A program made the position numbers and the translations under genes. Positions 18,098 to 26,084 of a stretch of 64,000 bases of DNA are shown here, in pieces. Under the pieces are notes generated by a model. The model had not been told where the DNA came from, searched no databases, and worked only from the letters and a program-made list of their open reading frames with translations. Numbering within the stretch: position 1 is the first letter of the stretch; each line of letters begins with the position of its first letter. The stretch is from Salegentibacter mishustinae. GTDB lineage: Bacteria; Bacteroidota; Bacteroidia; Flavobacteriales; Flavobacteriaceae. The DNA lies in assembly GCF_002900095.1 (NCBI RefSeq), contig NZ_LLKN01000002.1:1860001-1924000 (forward strand), in the 5' to 3' direction.

Positions 18098-20500
18098 ATG
18101 CAAAGCGAAACACAAATTAAAGATTCAATTTCATTTGAGGATTTCAAGGCCCAGGTAATGGCAGATTATAAAATAGCCGTTACCAGCCGGGAATGCAGCC
18201 TTCTGGGAAGACGCGAAGTTCTTACCGGAAAAGCTAAATTCGGGATTTTTGGCGATGGAAAAGAAGTGCCACAACTCGCAATGGCCAAAGCTTTTAAAAA
18301 TGGTGATTTTAGATCTGGTTACTATCGTGATCAAACTTTTATGATGGCCATTAATCAGTTTAGCATAGAACATTTCTTTGCCGGTTTATACGCAGATTCT
18401 AACCTGGAAAACGAACCAATGTCTGGCGGGAGGCAAATGGGAGGTCACTTTACCACCCACAGTCTTAACGAAGATGGTAGCTGGAAAAACCTGATGGAGC
18501 AAAAAAACTCCAGTGCAGATATCTCTCCTACCGCGGGCCAAATGCCAAGGCTTTTAGGCCTGGCACAGGCTTCAAAAATATATAGGAACGTAGAAGGAAT
18601 TTCATCTGAAAATTTTTCAGAAGACGGAAATGAGATCGCCTGGGGAACCATTGGTAACGCCAGCACAAGTGAAGGTCATTTTTGGGAAACCCTTAATGCC
18701 GCAGGTGTCTTACAGGTACCTATGATACTAAGTGTATGGGACGACGAATATGGAATTTCGGTTCACGCAAAACATCAAACAACAAAAGAAAATATTTCTG
18801 AGATCGTAAAAGGTTTTCAGAGAGATGAAGAAAATAAAGGTTACGAGATCATTGTGGTTAATGGCTGGGATTATGTAGCCTTAATTGAAGCTTATGAAAA
18901 AGCTGAAAAAATAGCCCGAAAAGAACATTGCCCGGTTCTTATTCACGTGGTAGAACTTACGCAGCCTCAAGGGCACTCCACTTCTGGATCCCACGAACGT
19001 TACAAAGATGAAAAACGTTTGTCCTGGGAACGAGAATACGATTGTAATGTGAAGCTTAGGGAATGGATTATTGAGAATAATATTAGCACCGATGAGGAGC
19101 TGGAAGAAATTGAAAAAGAAATAAAACGCGAAGTTAGGGAAGGTAAAAAAACTGCCTGGGAGAAATACCTGCAACCTACTAAAGCAAAGCAAAAAGAACT
19201 ACTTTCTGTACTTTCTAAATTGGCTAAAAACACCGAAGAAAAAGAAACGGTGGTTAAATTAGCTAAAGAATTAAACGGAAATAAAGAGCCTCTTAAAAAA
19301 GATCTGGCTATTACCGCAAGAAAAACTTTAAGAGCGATTAGAAAAGAAGATTCTGAAGAAAAATCCAAGCTTATTGATTGGCTGAACGATTTTGATAAAG
19401 ATATGGCTGATGATTACAACAGCCATCTATATATAGAATCTAATGGGCTTGAAGCCGAAGTTTTACCAGAATACAATGAAGATTCGGCTGAAGTAGATGG
19501 AAGAATCATTTTACGTGATAATTTCGATCAAATATTCGGAAATAAACCTGAAACCTTGATTTTTGGAGAAGATGCCGGTGAAATTGGGGATGTAAATCAG
19601 GGATTAGAAGGGCTTCAGGATAAATATGGCAAACTACGTGTAGCCGATGTTGGTATTCGCGAAGCCACTATTCTTGGCCAGGGAATTGGAATGGCAATGA
19701 GAGGATTAAGACCTATTGCCGAGATTCAATACCTTGATTACGTGATGTATGCTTTACAGGGAATGAGTGATGATCTTGCTACCCTTCAGTATAGAACTAA
19801 AGGAAAACAAAAAGCACCACTAATTATTAGAACTCGAGGTCACCGTTTAGAAGGAATTTGGCACAGTGGTTCCCAAATGGGCGGAATCTTAAATTTGGTA
19901 CGCGGTATGTATGTTCTAGTACCTAGAAACATGACTAAAGCTGCAGGATTCTATAATACTCTATTAGAACAAGATACCCCCGCTTTATTAGTAGAATGTT
20001 TAAATGGATATCGCCTAAAAGAGAAAAAACCAAGTAACCTGCCCGAACTTAGAACCCCAATTGGGAAAGTTGAAACCATAAGGGAAGGAAGCGATATCAC
20101 GTTGATTTCTTACGGTTCTACTTTAAGAATTGTGGCTCAAACGGCAGAGGAATTAAGTGAATTCGGCATTAATGCTGAAGTAATTGACGTACAATCTTTG
20201 CTGCCATTTGATCTGGATCACGATATCGTGAAAAGTGTAAAAAAAACCAACCGACTACTGGTTATAGACGAAGATGTTCCGGGTGGAGCTTCTGCATTTA
20301 TTCTGGATAAAGTTTTAAATGAACAAAACGCCTGGAGATATTTGGACAGTAAGCCACAAACACTTACGGCCAAAGAACACCGTCCCGCTTACGGAACTGA
20401 TGGAGATTACTTTAGTAAACCTTCAGCAGAAGATATTTTTGAAAAGGTTTATTCAATTTTTAATGAGGTTAATCCAGAAGAATATCCAGCGATAAGATAA
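18098..20500 (+). CDS. Fused alpha-beta E1 component of a 2-oxo acid (probably branched-chain) dehydrogenase
   Basis: Thiamine-diphosphate-dependent decarboxylase of a 2-oxo acid dehydrogenase complex. From the ATG at 18098 it has 800 residues. Residues 1-330 are the alpha-like part (GYYRDQT, GNASTSEGHF). A lysine-rich linker follows, and residues about 470-800 are the beta-like transketolase part (GEDAGEIGDVNQGL, ADVGIREATILGQGIGMA). The cofactor loop reads GNA at 186-188 instead of GDG, and WDDEYGIS at 214-221 instead of the usual N-N-x-Y, an apparent swap of metal ligands. An upstream in-frame GTG at 18017 is unlikely as start. E2 and E3 genes are not nearby. Substrate is inferred, not shown. 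Confidence 0.82.
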   Translation: MQSETQIKDSISFEDFKAQVMADYKIAVTSRECSLLGRREVLTGKAKFGIFGDGKEVPQLAMAKAFKNGDFRSGYYRDQTFMMAINQFSIEHFFAGLYADSNLENEPMSGGRQMGGHFTTHSLNEDGSWKNLMEQKNSSADISPTAGQMPRLLGLAQASKIYRNVEGISSENFSEDGNEIAWGTIGNASTSEGHFWETLNAAGVLQVPMILSVWDDEYGISVHAKHQTTKENISEIVKGFQRDEENKGYEIIVVNGWDYVALIEAYEKAEKIARKEHCPVLIHVVELTQPQGHSTSGSHERYKDEKRLSWEREYDCNVKLREWIIENNISTDEELEEIEKEIKREVREGKKTAWEKYLQPTKAKQKELLSVLSKLAKNTEEKETVVKLAKELNGNKEPLKKDLAITARKTLRAIRKEDSEEKSKLIDWLNDFDKDMADDYNSHLYIESNGLEAEVLPEYNEDSAEVDGRIILRDNFDQIFGNKPETLIFGEDAGEIGDVNQGLEGLQDKYGKLRVADVGIREATILGQGIGMAMRGLRPIAEIQYLDYVMYALQGMSDDLATLQYRTKGKQKAPLIIRTRGHRLEGIWHSGSQMGGILNLVRGMYVLVPRNMTKAAGFYNTLLEQDTPALLVECLNGYRLKEKKPSNLPELRTPIGKVETIREGSDITLISYGSTLRIVAQTAEELSEFGINAEVIDVQSLLPFDLDHDIVKSVKKTNRLLVIDEDVPGGASAFILDKVLNEQNAWRYLDSKPQTLTAKEHRPAYGTDGDYFSKPSAEDIFEKVYSIFNEVNPEEYPAIR

Positions 20501-20526
20501 ATCCTGTTAATGATTTTAAATAAAAA

Positions 20527-20558
20527 TCCCCGATCTAGATTTAGATTGGGAATTTTTT
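20527..20558 (+). terminator. Terminator of the fused E1 gene
   Basis: TCCCC-GATCT / AGATTGGGA stem with one bulge and a short loop, followed by AATTTTTTAT, 27 bases past the stop. Confidence 0.75.
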
Positions 20559-20582
20559 ATTTCTTGTTTTTTCAACCTAATA

Positions 20583-20607
20583 GATCCTGAAATAAATTCA
20601 GGATGAC
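20583..20607 (-). repeat. Half copy of the CGTCATCCTGAA intergenic repeat family
   Basis: GATCCTGAAATAAATTCAGG followed by ATGAC is a near-palindrome matching the inverted form of the ends of the repeats at 50388 and 53137 and the copy at 58236. It sits between the E1 gene and a convergent lipoprotein gene. Confidence 0.6.
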
Positions 20608-20621
20608 CTTTTATTCCAGGT

Positions 20622-21170
20622 TTAGAGCCATTGAAATTCACTGATTCTAAAGCCGATAAAACAATCATCTACGCAACCTTTTTCAACAAAACCGCAATTA
20701 GAAATAATTCCAGCTTCATTTGTATTAAAGTAAACATCATTCTCACCGGTATTTACGATTAGATATTCTGAAATGCAGGTTTCATATAATTCATCTATAA
20801 GCAAAGGATCAAAACCTTCAGAGTGACTACCGATTTCCTCTCCGGTTTCTGTGTAAGATTCAATTTCTACTTCTTCCCGTTCACTCTCCTCGTTAAGTAC
20901 CTGTTCAAAATAAAGATATTCTCTTTTGCTAACAACGCCATCTTTTATAGTAATGGTAGTTCTACTGCCAAATCCCGACCAGGAAATAAAACTCGCGGTG
21001 TAGCTATAGGTTTCATCATTCTGTGCTTTTAGTTCCTTCCACATTTTTTTACTATCGCTGTAACTGATGCCACTTTCGCCGGTAATTTCATCTCTATCAT
21101 TATCACTAGTGGAGCAAGATAAAAGAGTAATACAAAATAAAAATAGGATAAAACAGTTTGAAATCTTCAT
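20622..21170 (-). CDS. Putative lipoprotein, DUF6174-like
   Basis: A 182-residue exported protein with lipidation Cys at about residue 19 (TLLSCSTSD). The mature part has the pattern W-x-x-x-x-x-x-YSYTASF...TTITIKDGVV, which resembles DUF6174-type small lipoproteins of unknown function. Several Cys lie in the C-terminal half (CISEY, NCGFVEKGC, CFIGF). Single-gene unit, converging on the E1 gene. No function can be assigned. Confidence 0.6.
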   Translation of the reverse strand: MKISNCFILFLFCITLLSCSTSDNDRDEITGESGISYSDSKKMWKELKAQNDETYSYTASFISWSGFGSRTTITIKDGVVSKREYLYFEQVLNEESEREEVEIESYTETGEEIGSHSEGFDPLLIDELYETCISEYLIVNTGENDVYFNTNEAGIISNCGFVEKGCVDDCFIGFRISEFQWL

Positions 21171-21267
21171 AGTCTCAGTTTTAAATGACTATTTATAAGA
21201 TGCAGAAAAGTATATTTGGTTGCGTGCCATTTACAAACTATTTGAGAAGAAAGTTTTTATTTGACTT

Positions 21268-22785
21268 TTACATCCAGTTTCGCTTACTAACTTCAGCTTT
21301 GTACAGAACATAATTTATATACCGTAAAACATCATTACTAACCGCGTAAAACTTAAGATCACCTCCGGCGGTATGAAAAACTATATTCACTAAATTTCGC
21401 CTGCGGTACCAAATTGGTTGCTTCAAACTTATAGATTGTATTTTGTATAACTCAAGCGTTTCTTCGGTTTTATTCCACAAACCTCTTTTCTTTTGTAAAA
21501 AATCTTCTGTAAATATTAATTTTCGAGCCTTAAAAGAAAATATTTGTACTGCTATTGCGGCAAAAACATACAACCCAGCAAAAACTAAAACCGCCCACAA
21601 TTGTAAACTTATTAAAGCTGTAAAATACCACAGAATCAGAAAAATTAATGCCGGGACCATTGCCAGTGAAATTTTACGGAAGAGTAATAATTTATCTGGT
21701 CTAAAGGTGGTTCTAAATTGAGTTTCTGAAGATTCGCTGTATAGAAAAGACTTTATCTTTTTTACAATTTCCTTTCCCAGGCCGGGAATCTTAATTTTGT
21801 TTTTCTGAAGTTCGTTTTCACTGCTGGATAATGAAATTTGAGCTTCGTATAGATTAAATCGTTTCTGAACCGGGTTTGTACTAATTCGCATTAACTGAAG
21901 CCTTCTGGGTTGAAGCGAAACCTTGGTATTGGTCTTTAATCCCATTTCTACTTCAAGCTTGTCTTTAGTCTGCTGAATTTTTAAGCCATAATATTTTATA
22001 AAAACTTCAATAATGGTAATGCTTATACTTAGCAATAAAAGCACTACAAAAAGTAGCGCTAAATATCCAATGGACTGCAGCACCCCAGAAAATTGACTAA
22101 AATAAATTTCAACATCCTCAATCCTGTCTTTAAAATAAGTATTAATCCTGTTGTAAATACTCACCACGAAAGCAAAAACAAGAGATAAACCGCGCAGGTA
22201 ATTTGTACTTATTCCAATTTTAAGCAGGGTAAGAAAATCAACTTGATGCGTCCAAACTTCATGATCTTCGGCCTCTACCCTTTCTTCTTCTAGTTGATTT
22301 TCTTCTACTTTTTCAGATTTAACTTTTAAAAGAATTTCTGAAAGCCTATTCGCATCATTTTCTGATATAGCCTTTATTTCTACTTCTTTTTGGTTGCTTC
22401 CGGCGGTATCTATAACCAGGCTATAGACATTGATTACCCGCTGAAGGATAGAACGTTTAAAATAAACCTGCTGAATCTTATCAAAAGGAATCGCTGAATT
22501 TTCAGTAGAAAAAATTCCCTTTTCCAATACGAATTCCTCACGTTCATAATCAATATAGAAAATGAATTTAAGGTAATAGACATAACTGTAGATTAAGGTT
22601 AATCCAGTCACTACCATCAGGCCCAGGGCTGTATAAATTAAAGTAGTTTTACTGGGGCCACTCAATAATAAGTAAGCACCCATAGCCCAAAATATCTTAA
22701 CCAGTTTATATAGGCTGGAAATGAAGATGAGTAGGATTCCTGCTATAGATTGACGTTGAGCGGTGTCGTATGCTTTAGAATTCAT
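21268..22785 (-). CDS. PH-domain-containing membrane protein, YdbT-like
   Basis: A 505-residue membrane protein with several hydrophobic helices (about 15-70, 180-270, 380-420) and three bacterial PH (bPH2, DUF304) segments. Examples are FEREEFVLEKGIFSTENSAI-like and PRRLQLMRISTNPVQKRF-like stretches. It overlaps by 11 bases with the smaller PH gene at 22775, the same pairing as YdbS/YdbT in Firmicutes, where the pair affects membrane homeostasis and resistance to some bacteriocins. Role here unknown. Confidence 0.8.
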   Translation of the reverse strand: MNSKAYDTAQRQSIAGILLIFISSLYKLVKIFWAMGAYLLLSGPSKTTLIYTALGLMVVTGLTLIYSYVYYLKFIFYIDYEREEFVLEKGIFSTENSAIPFDKIQQVYFKRSILQRVINVYSLVIDTAGSNQKEVEIKAISENDANRLSEILLKVKSEKVEENQLEEERVEAEDHEVWTHQVDFLTLLKIGISTNYLRGLSLVFAFVVSIYNRINTYFKDRIEDVEIYFSQFSGVLQSIGYLALLFVVLLLLSISITIIEVFIKYYGLKIQQTKDKLEVEMGLKTNTKVSLQPRRLQLMRISTNPVQKRFNLYEAQISLSSSENELQKNKIKIPGLGKEIVKKIKSFLYSESSETQFRTTFRPDKLLLFRKISLAMVPALIFLILWYFTALISLQLWAVLVFAGLYVFAAIAVQIFSFKARKLIFTEDFLQKKRGLWNKTEETLELYKIQSISLKQPIWYRRRNLVNIVFHTAGGDLKFYAVSNDVLRYINYVLYKAEVSKRNWM

Positions 22786-23302
22786 CTTTTGAGATCTTAA
22801 CCGCTATGGCTTCTTTTAATCGCACTGCCATTTCAGGATCTAAACCGGGAATAGTGATATCGCTACCACTTCCACCCGCGGTAAAAATGTTTAGACTGGA
22901 AATACCTAAAAGCTTATCCCAAACTCCTCTTGAAATCGAGGCGTGCTGCACCCTATTAAATGGAATTATTGTTGTTTTATTGAAGATAAAACCTCTTTTG
23001 TAAACCACATCTTTATCCCTTACAGCATAACCCAGGCTTTGTAGCAGTTTATAATTATTCCAAAACCTAAATATAAAAGCTACTGAAATAATCGCTAAGA
23101 TAATTCCCGCTTGTAATTGATTTAATTGAAGAAACCACAAAACTCCAAGCGTAATAAACAAGACGAGCATTAAAATGCCCGTCTGAATATTCATTTTTAT
23201 AAGATATTTAGACGAAACTGATGAAAAAGCTACCGACTCATATTTCGGTAAGGAAGCTAAATCAAGCTGTTCGTTGCTAAATTCTTTGGCTATGGGATCC
23301 AT
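22775..23302 (-). CDS. PH-domain-containing membrane protein, YdbS-like
   Basis: A 175-residue protein with two membrane helices (about 36-80) and one bPH2 domain (VVYKRGFIFNKTTIIPFNRV, IPGLDPEMAVRLKEAI). Partner of the longer PH protein, with overlapping genes upstream (menB, 13 bases) and downstream (11 bases), so the three genes are probably translated from one message. Confidence 0.8.
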   Translation of the reverse strand: MDPIAKEFSNEQLDLASLPKYESVAFSSVSSKYLIKMNIQTGILMLVLFITLGVLWFLQLNQLQAGIILAIISVAFIFRFWNNYKLLQSLGYAVRDKDVVYKRGFIFNKTTIIPFNRVQHASISRGVWDKLLGISSLNIFTAGGSGSDITIPGLDPEMAVRLKEAIAVKISKDEF

Positions 23303-24129
23303 TTTTTATCAAAATTTGGTTTTCTCTTTTCCAGAAAGGCATCACGACCTTCTTTGGCTTCATCGGTCATATAAGCGAGGCGAGTAACTTCTCCGGCAAA
23401 GACCTGCTGACCAACCATTCCGTCATCAGTCATATTCATGGCGTATTTCAACATTTTTATAGACGTTGGGGATTTAGCCATAATTTCCTGAGCCCATTCA
23501 TAAGCGGTATCTTCTAACTCATCATGCGGAATTACTGCGTTTACCATGCCCATTTCATAAGCTTCCTGGGCTGAATAGTTTCTTCCGAGGAAAAAGATTT
23601 CCCTGGCTCTCTTCTGCCCTACCATTTTTGCTAAATAAGCTGAGCCATAACCGGCATCAAAACTGGTAACATCGGCATCGGTTTGTTTAAAAATAGCATT
23701 TTCTTTACTGGCAAGCGTAAGGTCACAAACTACGTGTAAACTATGGCCACCGCCTACCGCCCAGCCTGGCACCACACAAATTACGGCTTTAGGCATAAAC
23801 CGAATTAACCGTTGAACTTCTAAAATATTTAATCTATGGTAGCCGTCTTCGCCTACATAGCCCTGGCGGCCACGAGCTTTTTGATCGCCACCACTACAAA
23901 ACGCCCATTTCCCATCCTTAGTAGAAGGTCCTTCGGCAGAAAGTAAAACACAACCAATTGAAGTGTCTTCATGCGCATCGTGAAAGGCATCTAAAAGCTC
24001 TGAAGTAGTTTTAGGTCTAAAAGCATTCCGAACATCTGGCCGGTTAAAGGCAATTCGCGCTACACCATTGCATTTTTTATAAGTTATGTCTTCGTATTCT
24101 TTTGCAATTTTCCAGTTAATTTCACTCAT
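23290..24129 (-). CDS. menB: 1,4-dihydroxy-2-naphthoyl-CoA synthase
   Basis: Crotonase-family ring-closing enzyme of menaquinone synthesis, converting O-succinylbenzoyl-CoA to 1,4-dihydroxy-2-naphthoyl-CoA. The 279 residues have the MenB-specific blocks FCSGGDQKARG, GWAVGGGHSLHVVCDL (oxyanion hole) and TDADVTSFDAGYGSAYLA. Length is normal. It is separated from menD and the isochorismate synthase gene by a few unrelated genes but is on the same strand. It heads a unit with the two PH-domain genes. Confidence 0.95.
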   Translation of the reverse strand: MSEINWKIAKEYEDITYKKCNGVARIAFNRPDVRNAFRPKTTSELLDAFHDAHEDTSIGCVLLSAEGPSTKDGKWAFCSGGDQKARGRQGYVGEDGYHRLNILEVQRLIRFMPKAVICVVPGWAVGGGHSLHVVCDLTLASKENAIFKQTDADVTSFDAGYGSAYLAKMVGQKRAREIFFLGRNYSAQEAYEMGMVNAVIPHDELEDTAYEWAQEIMAKSPTSIKMLKYAMNMTDDGMVGQQVFAGEVTRLAYMTDEAKEGRDAFLEKRKPNFDKKWIP

Positions 24130-24173
24130 AAGTCTTTATTTTACTCAAAAATAAGCTTTTCAATTTATCTTAA

Positions 24174-24181
24174 TATCTTTG
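24174..24181 (+). promoter_or_regulatory. -7 promoter box (TATCTTTG)
   Basis: Exact TAnnTTTG match about 55 bases before the ATG of the small exported protein gene at 24236. No convincing -33 TTG. Confidence 0.5.
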
Positions 24182-24235
24182 TACTGTAAATAGATTTGCA
24201 TTGTTTTTGCTATATTAAAAACAAAAGCCTTGATA

Positions 24236-24724
24236 ATGAAATTTCGTCTCCTGTTAATAAGCTTATTTTTGTTTAGCATAACTCCTGCTTCTGCCCAGGA
24301 ATATTGGGATATGGCTGATTTTGAAATTAGCAATTACAGTATAGAACCCGCCTGGAGCGACCTTAGTTTTGGCCAGCAATTTTTTAAAGGAAGTTTTGAT
24401 CTTCCCAGTGGAGATTTTCTAAATGTAGACGAAAATAAACGTACTACGGTAGATATGGTTGGTATTCTTGAGCAACAACGCAATATGAAAAAACGCACTG
24501 TAGATATTGGTACGCCTTTACCTACAACTACTCAAAAGAAAAAAGCTTTTGAGATTTCTAATAATTACAGGATTAGAGATAATGATGAAGTGTATAACGA
24601 TGCGCTTAACTCCAATCCTTATTACCAGAATCAACGAATCTATCAAAACGCGTTACACAGGCAAACCCAACGAAGAATGTATTATGGGTCTTCCTATTAC
24701 GTGCCAAGAGGTAATTATTACTAA
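24236..24724 (+). CDS. Exported protein of unknown function
   Basis: A 162-residue protein with a signal peptide (hydrophobic core about 4-15, cleavage after PASAQ). The ATG at 24236 (MKFRLLL) is preferred over the in-frame TTG at 24230. The mature part is rich in Asn, Tyr and Arg toward its end (NPYYQNQRIYQNALHRQTQR), with no Cys and no recognisable domain. Its last four bases overlap the convergent CvfB-like gene. I do not recognise the family. Confidence 0.6.
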   Translation: MKFRLLLISLFLFSITPASAQEYWDMADFEISNYSIEPAWSDLSFGQQFFKGSFDLPSGDFLNVDENKRTTVDMVGILEQQRNMKKRTVDIGTPLPTTTQKKKAFEISNNYRIRDNDEVYNDALNSNPYYQNQRIYQNALHRQTQRRMYYGSSYYVPRGNYY

Positions 24725-25560
24725 GCCTCCTCTTTAAGATAGAGTCCGTCGTCTTTAATATCTATTTTTCTTTGCTTATAAAGGTTTCCGGCAGCACGTT
24801 TAAAACTCTTTTTGCTAATCCCCAACTGGCCGTGAATTGCTTCAGGCGAAGATTTATCGGTAAGGTTTAAGTAGCCTTCGTTTTGCTTCAATTTATCAAG
24901 AATAAGATCAGCATTTGGTTCAATACTTCTGTAACCGGGCCTTTGTAAACTCACATCAATTTTACCATCGGGACGTGTTTTGGTAATAAAACCTCGCATT
25001 TCATCACCTACATTTATTTCCTGGAAAACATCGTCGTGATAGATCAGGCCTAAGTGCAATTGATTAATAATCACATTATAACCTAAATCACTTTTGTTAC
25101 TTATTATTAAATCTACCTCTTCGAAAGGTTCTATGGTTAATTCTGAATTATCTAAAAAAGCATGTACTTTACTGGAAGCTACCAAACGATCGGTTTCTTC
25201 ATCTAAATAGCAAAAAATAAGATAACGGCCGCCCTTTTTCATAGGATAAGCCTGTTCTTTAAACGGCACAAACAAATGCTTTTCAAGACCCCAATCGAGA
25301 AAAGCGCCAAATTCAGTGGTCTCTACACATTTTAGAAATGCAAATTCATCCAACTTCACCAAGGGTTCTAATGTAGTGGCAACCGGTCTTTCTTCGTGGT
25401 CCAGATACACAAAAACCTCTATCTCGTCTCCAAGTTCAAAAGTTTCAGGAATATATTTATTTGGAAGTAAAACTTCATTTCCTTCAGCATCGGTTAAAAA
25501 GAGTCCGGGTTCGGTTTCCCTTACAATATTAAGCGTATGATTTTCGCCAATTCTAAGCAT
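24721..25560 (-). CDS. S1-domain RNA-binding protein, CvfB-like
   Basis: A 279-residue protein with tandem S1-type OB folds in the N-terminal two thirds (GDEIEVFVYLDHEERPVAT; ECVETTEFGAFLDWGLEK-like; GDEMRGFITKTRPDGKIDVS). A winged-helix end follows (AIHGQLGISKKSFKRAAGNL). This matches the CvfB/YitL family, first described in Staphylococcus as affecting virulence factor expression through RNA binding. Single gene with a perfect -7 box (TATCTTTG on the minus strand, 25578-25585) close upstream. Confidence 0.85.
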   Translation of the reverse strand: MLRIGENHTLNIVRETEPGLFLTDAEGNEVLLPNKYIPETFELGDEIEVFVYLDHEERPVATTLEPLVKLDEFAFLKCVETTEFGAFLDWGLEKHLFVPFKEQAYPMKKGGRYLIFCYLDEETDRLVASSKVHAFLDNSELTIEPFEEVDLIISNKSDLGYNVIINQLHLGLIYHDDVFQEINVGDEMRGFITKTRPDGKIDVSLQRPGYRSIEPNADLILDKLKQNEGYLNLTDKSSPEAIHGQLGISKKSFKRAAGNLYKQRKIDIKDDGLYLKEEA

Positions 25561-25577
25561 AATCTATATTTTGAGTG

Positions 25578-25585
25578 CAAAGATA
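25578..25585 (-). promoter_or_regulatory. -7 promoter box of the CvfB-like gene (TATCTTTG)
   Basis: Exact TAnnTTTG match on the minus strand, 17 bases before the ATG at 25560, implying a very short leader. Confidence 0.55.
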
Positions 25586-25613
25586 CTTTATATTTTGCGG
25601 CTTTTCCATAAAA

Positions 25614-25647
25614 CAAAAAAATCCGTTTTTACAATGGAAAAACGGAT
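25614..25647 (-). terminator. Terminator behind the DUF2853 gene
   Basis: Perfect 10-bp stem ATCCGTTTTT / AAAAACGGAT with loop ACAATGG at 25621-25647, followed on the minus strand by TTTTTTTGTTT. It separates the DUF2853 gene from the CvfB-like gene. Confidence 0.85.
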
Positions 25648-25672
25648 CCTAACATAATTTAAAAATCGAAAT

Positions 25673-26017
25673 CTATTTAAAAACACTTTCTTTTTTAAAG
25701 TGTTTAGTAAGCAGGTAATACACTACTGCACGATATTTATTACGGTTAGATTTCCCATATTTTTCCATCACAGCATTTAATCCCACATCTAGCTTTTCAT
25801 CATCTTTTAGCCCTAATTTTTTAATGAGAAAATTACGTTTTACGGTTTCCAATTCAGATTCTGAAGAACTGGAAACAGTTTCGGCATCACTTCTAAAGAT
25901 ACTTGGCCCACAAGATTTGGTTACCTTTCGCAACAAATCTACATCGGGTTCATCTCCAGTTTTGTCTTTAACATCCTGGATGTATTTGCCTACTTTTTCA
26001 TCGGTTTTTGTACTCAT
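25673..26017 (-). CDS. DUF2853-family small protein
   Basis: A 114-residue soluble, charged, helical protein. The sequence KVGKYIQDVKDKTG and the end NKYRAVVYYLLTKHFKKE match the DUF2853 family, whose function is unknown. It lies between menD and its own terminator, 67 bases after the menD stop. There is no signal peptide or Cys cluster. Confidence 0.75.
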   Translation of the reverse strand: MSTKTDEKVGKYIQDVKDKTGDEPDVDLLRKVTKSCGPSIFRSDAETVSSSSESELETVKRNFLIKKLGLKDDEKLDVGLNAVMEKYGKSNRNKYRAVVYYLLTKHFKKESVFK

Positions 26018-26084
26018 ATTTAAGTTTTTTTTGTTTTATGCTCAACAAGTTACTTAAATGAATAATTTTTCACAATTAAATTTC

